A stretch of 64,000 bases of DNA from Vibrio sinaloensis DSM 21326. Its GTDB lineage: Bacteria > Pseudomonadota > Gammaproteobacteria > Enterobacterales > Vibrionaceae. Each line of letters begins with the position of its first letter. The first letter of the stretch is position 1. Positions 63,250-64,000 of the stretch are shown one piece after another. The position numbers and the translations under genes are program-made. The DNA lies in the NCBI RefSeq assembly GCF_000189275.1, contig NZ_AEVT01000056.1, positions 1 through 64,000 on the forward strand, written 5' to 3'. The notes under the pieces were generated by a model that searched no databases, was not told where the DNA came from, and worked only from the letters and a program-made list of their open reading frames with translations.

Positions 63250-63684
63250 TTACTTCATCAATGCTTGATTAAGCCATTGGTCGAATTGACCTTTTGGTAA
63301 TGCACCATTGATGACATCGACTCTTTTACCGTCTTTAAAGACCATGATGGTCGGAATGCTTCTAATTTGATACTTAGCCGCGATATTTTGCTGAGCCTCT
63401 GTATCGACTTTTACAAATCGTACATTTCCTGCGCGCTCATTTGCGACGTCACTAAATACTGGCGCAAAGCCGACACACGGATTACACCACGGAGCCCAAA
63501 AATCGATAACAACGGGCTGAGAACTTGATAACAAGGTGTCGAGGTTTTGCTCAGTACCTTCAATTGGCGAGCCATCTAATAGAGGCGCTTTACACTTACC
63601 ACATTTTGGGCTTTCCGAGACGCGTTCATTAGGTACCCGGTTTAAGCCTGAGCACGATGGACATCGAGTGTTGAATGTAGACAT
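63250..63684 (-). CDS. trxC: Thioredoxin 2 with CNPC active site
   Basis: 144 residues. An N-terminal zinc ribbon (CPSC near residues 8-11 and CGKC at 28-31) marks thioredoxin 2. The thioredoxin domain has [11 protein letters not shown], with Cys67 and Cys70, and the cis-proline in RSIPTIMVF. The redox motif is WCNPC where nearly all TrxC have WCGPC. The codon at 63481-63483 is AAT, two changes from GGT. The enzyme should reduce disulfides in the cytoplasm, probably with a shifted redox potential. It is divergent from a fabH-like gene. Confidence 0.95.
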   Translation of the reverse strand: MSTFNTRCPSCSGLNRVPNERVSESPKCGKCKAPLLDGSPIEGTEQNLDTLLSSSQPVVIDFWAPWCNPCVGFAPVFSDVANERAGNVRFVKVDTEAQQNIAAKYQIRSIPTIMVFKDGKRVDVINGALPKGQFDQWLNQALMK

Positions 63685-63810
63685 GACTTTACTCTTTCTA
63701 ATTGTAATTGCTGTGATGGGGATTGTTTCAAGAAGGTGACACCACCCATAAAGGCTAGTTATACTCTGAAAAGGTCGAGTGACTCAAATAAGAATTTAAA
63801 AAGGCTCAGA

Positions 63811-64000
63811 ATGACAACTTTTTTTGCAGAAATTACAGGCTGGGGTAAGTGCCTACCGCCAGCGAAGCTCTCCAACGATGATTTAAGTACTTTTATCGAT
63901 ACTTCCGATGAGTGGATTCGAACTCGAACTGGTATCGAAAACCGTCGCATCAGTCACGTTAACACGTCTGATATGGCAACCGTAGCCGCTAAGCATGCCC
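63811..64000 (+). CDS. 3-oxoacyl-ACP synthase III (FabH-like), start only
   Basis: The first 63 codons are present; the gene runs off the window. [10 protein letters not shown] and the signature [17 protein letters not shown] identify a KAS III enzyme, which starts fatty-acid chains from acetyl-CoA or related acyl-CoA. The active-site Cys lies beyond the window. The ATG has AAGG upstream. From memory, a second fabH gene sits beside trxC in V. cholerae chromosome II, as here. Confidence 0.88.
   Translation, partial: MTTFFAEITGWGKCLPPAKLSNDDLSTFIDTSDEWIRTRTGIENRRISHVNTSDMATVAAKHA

Overview
This window looks like part of a Vibrionaceae genome (a marine Vibrio or a close relative). The main reasons are the gene families and their order: MvaB/Liu and MmsA/MmsB branched-chain amino acid catabolism, a NasA/NirBD nitrate assimilation locus with an ANTAR regulator, trxC divergent from a fabH-like gene, many diguanylate cyclases, and tRNA-Leu/tRNA-Cys clusters. 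From memory, the trxC-fabH2 pair sits on chromosome II of V. cholerae, so a chromosome II location is possible but is inference only. I saw no prophage, insertion sequence, CRISPR array, integron or recognisable defence system.

Layout. (1) 1-9955: a TRAP transporter (dctPQM) divergent from a Cache-domain histidine kinase, a NarL-type response regulator and a LysR regulator, followed by a CoA-transferase, a short-chain dehydrogenase and a thiolase. Together these suggest sensing, uptake, CoA activation and thiolytic cleavage of a short keto or hydroxy acid. (2) 9953-14304: a MocR-type regulator divergent from an EamA exporter with repeated CTGTAC operator-like sites, then a receiver-CheC protein coupled to a PAS-GGDEF diguanylate cyclase. 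(3) 14484-27094: leucine degradation (liuR-liuA-liuB-liuC-mvaB, leftward) and valine/isoleucine degradation (thiolase, mmsA, acyl-CoA dehydrogenase, enoyl-CoA hydratase, HIBYL-CoA hydrolase, mmsB, SDR, rightward), divergent around LiuR-type palindromes. Here liuB and the enoyl-CoA hydratase gene each carry a one-base frameshift, and the biotin-carboxylase subunit gene liuD is absent from the operon.

(4) 27277-31448: a chemoreceptor, a GAF-GGDEF protein, and small HopJ-like and MmcQ/YjbR proteins. (5) 31525-31947: tRNA-Cys, tRNA-Leu, tRNA-Cys. (6) 32002-38058: a repeat-bearing surface lipoprotein and a very large protein joining a HEXXH metalloprotease domain, a beta-propeller and an outer-membrane barrel-like C-terminus. 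(7) 38122-49910: assimilatory nitrate and nitrite reduction (nasA, cobA, a TrpD2-like enzyme, an ANTAR regulator, nrtABD, nirBD). Both transcription units start with a leader ending in an intrinsic terminator just before the first gene, as expected for ANTAR-controlled antitermination, and the ANTAR gene itself has its ribosome binding site inside a long hairpin.

(8) 49979-54133: a small lipoprotein, a LysR gene bracketed by a 15-bp direct repeat, D-lactate dehydrogenase dld, and a second tRNA-Leu/tRNA-Cys pair. (9) 54183-64000: a two-component-propeller GGDEF protein, a PspB-like small protein, a GH31 lipoprotein glycosidase, a DUF4174 protein, an acetyltransferase, a YgbA-like protein, a YcaD-like MFS transporter, thioredoxin 2 with an unusual CNPC active site, and the start of a fabH-like gene.
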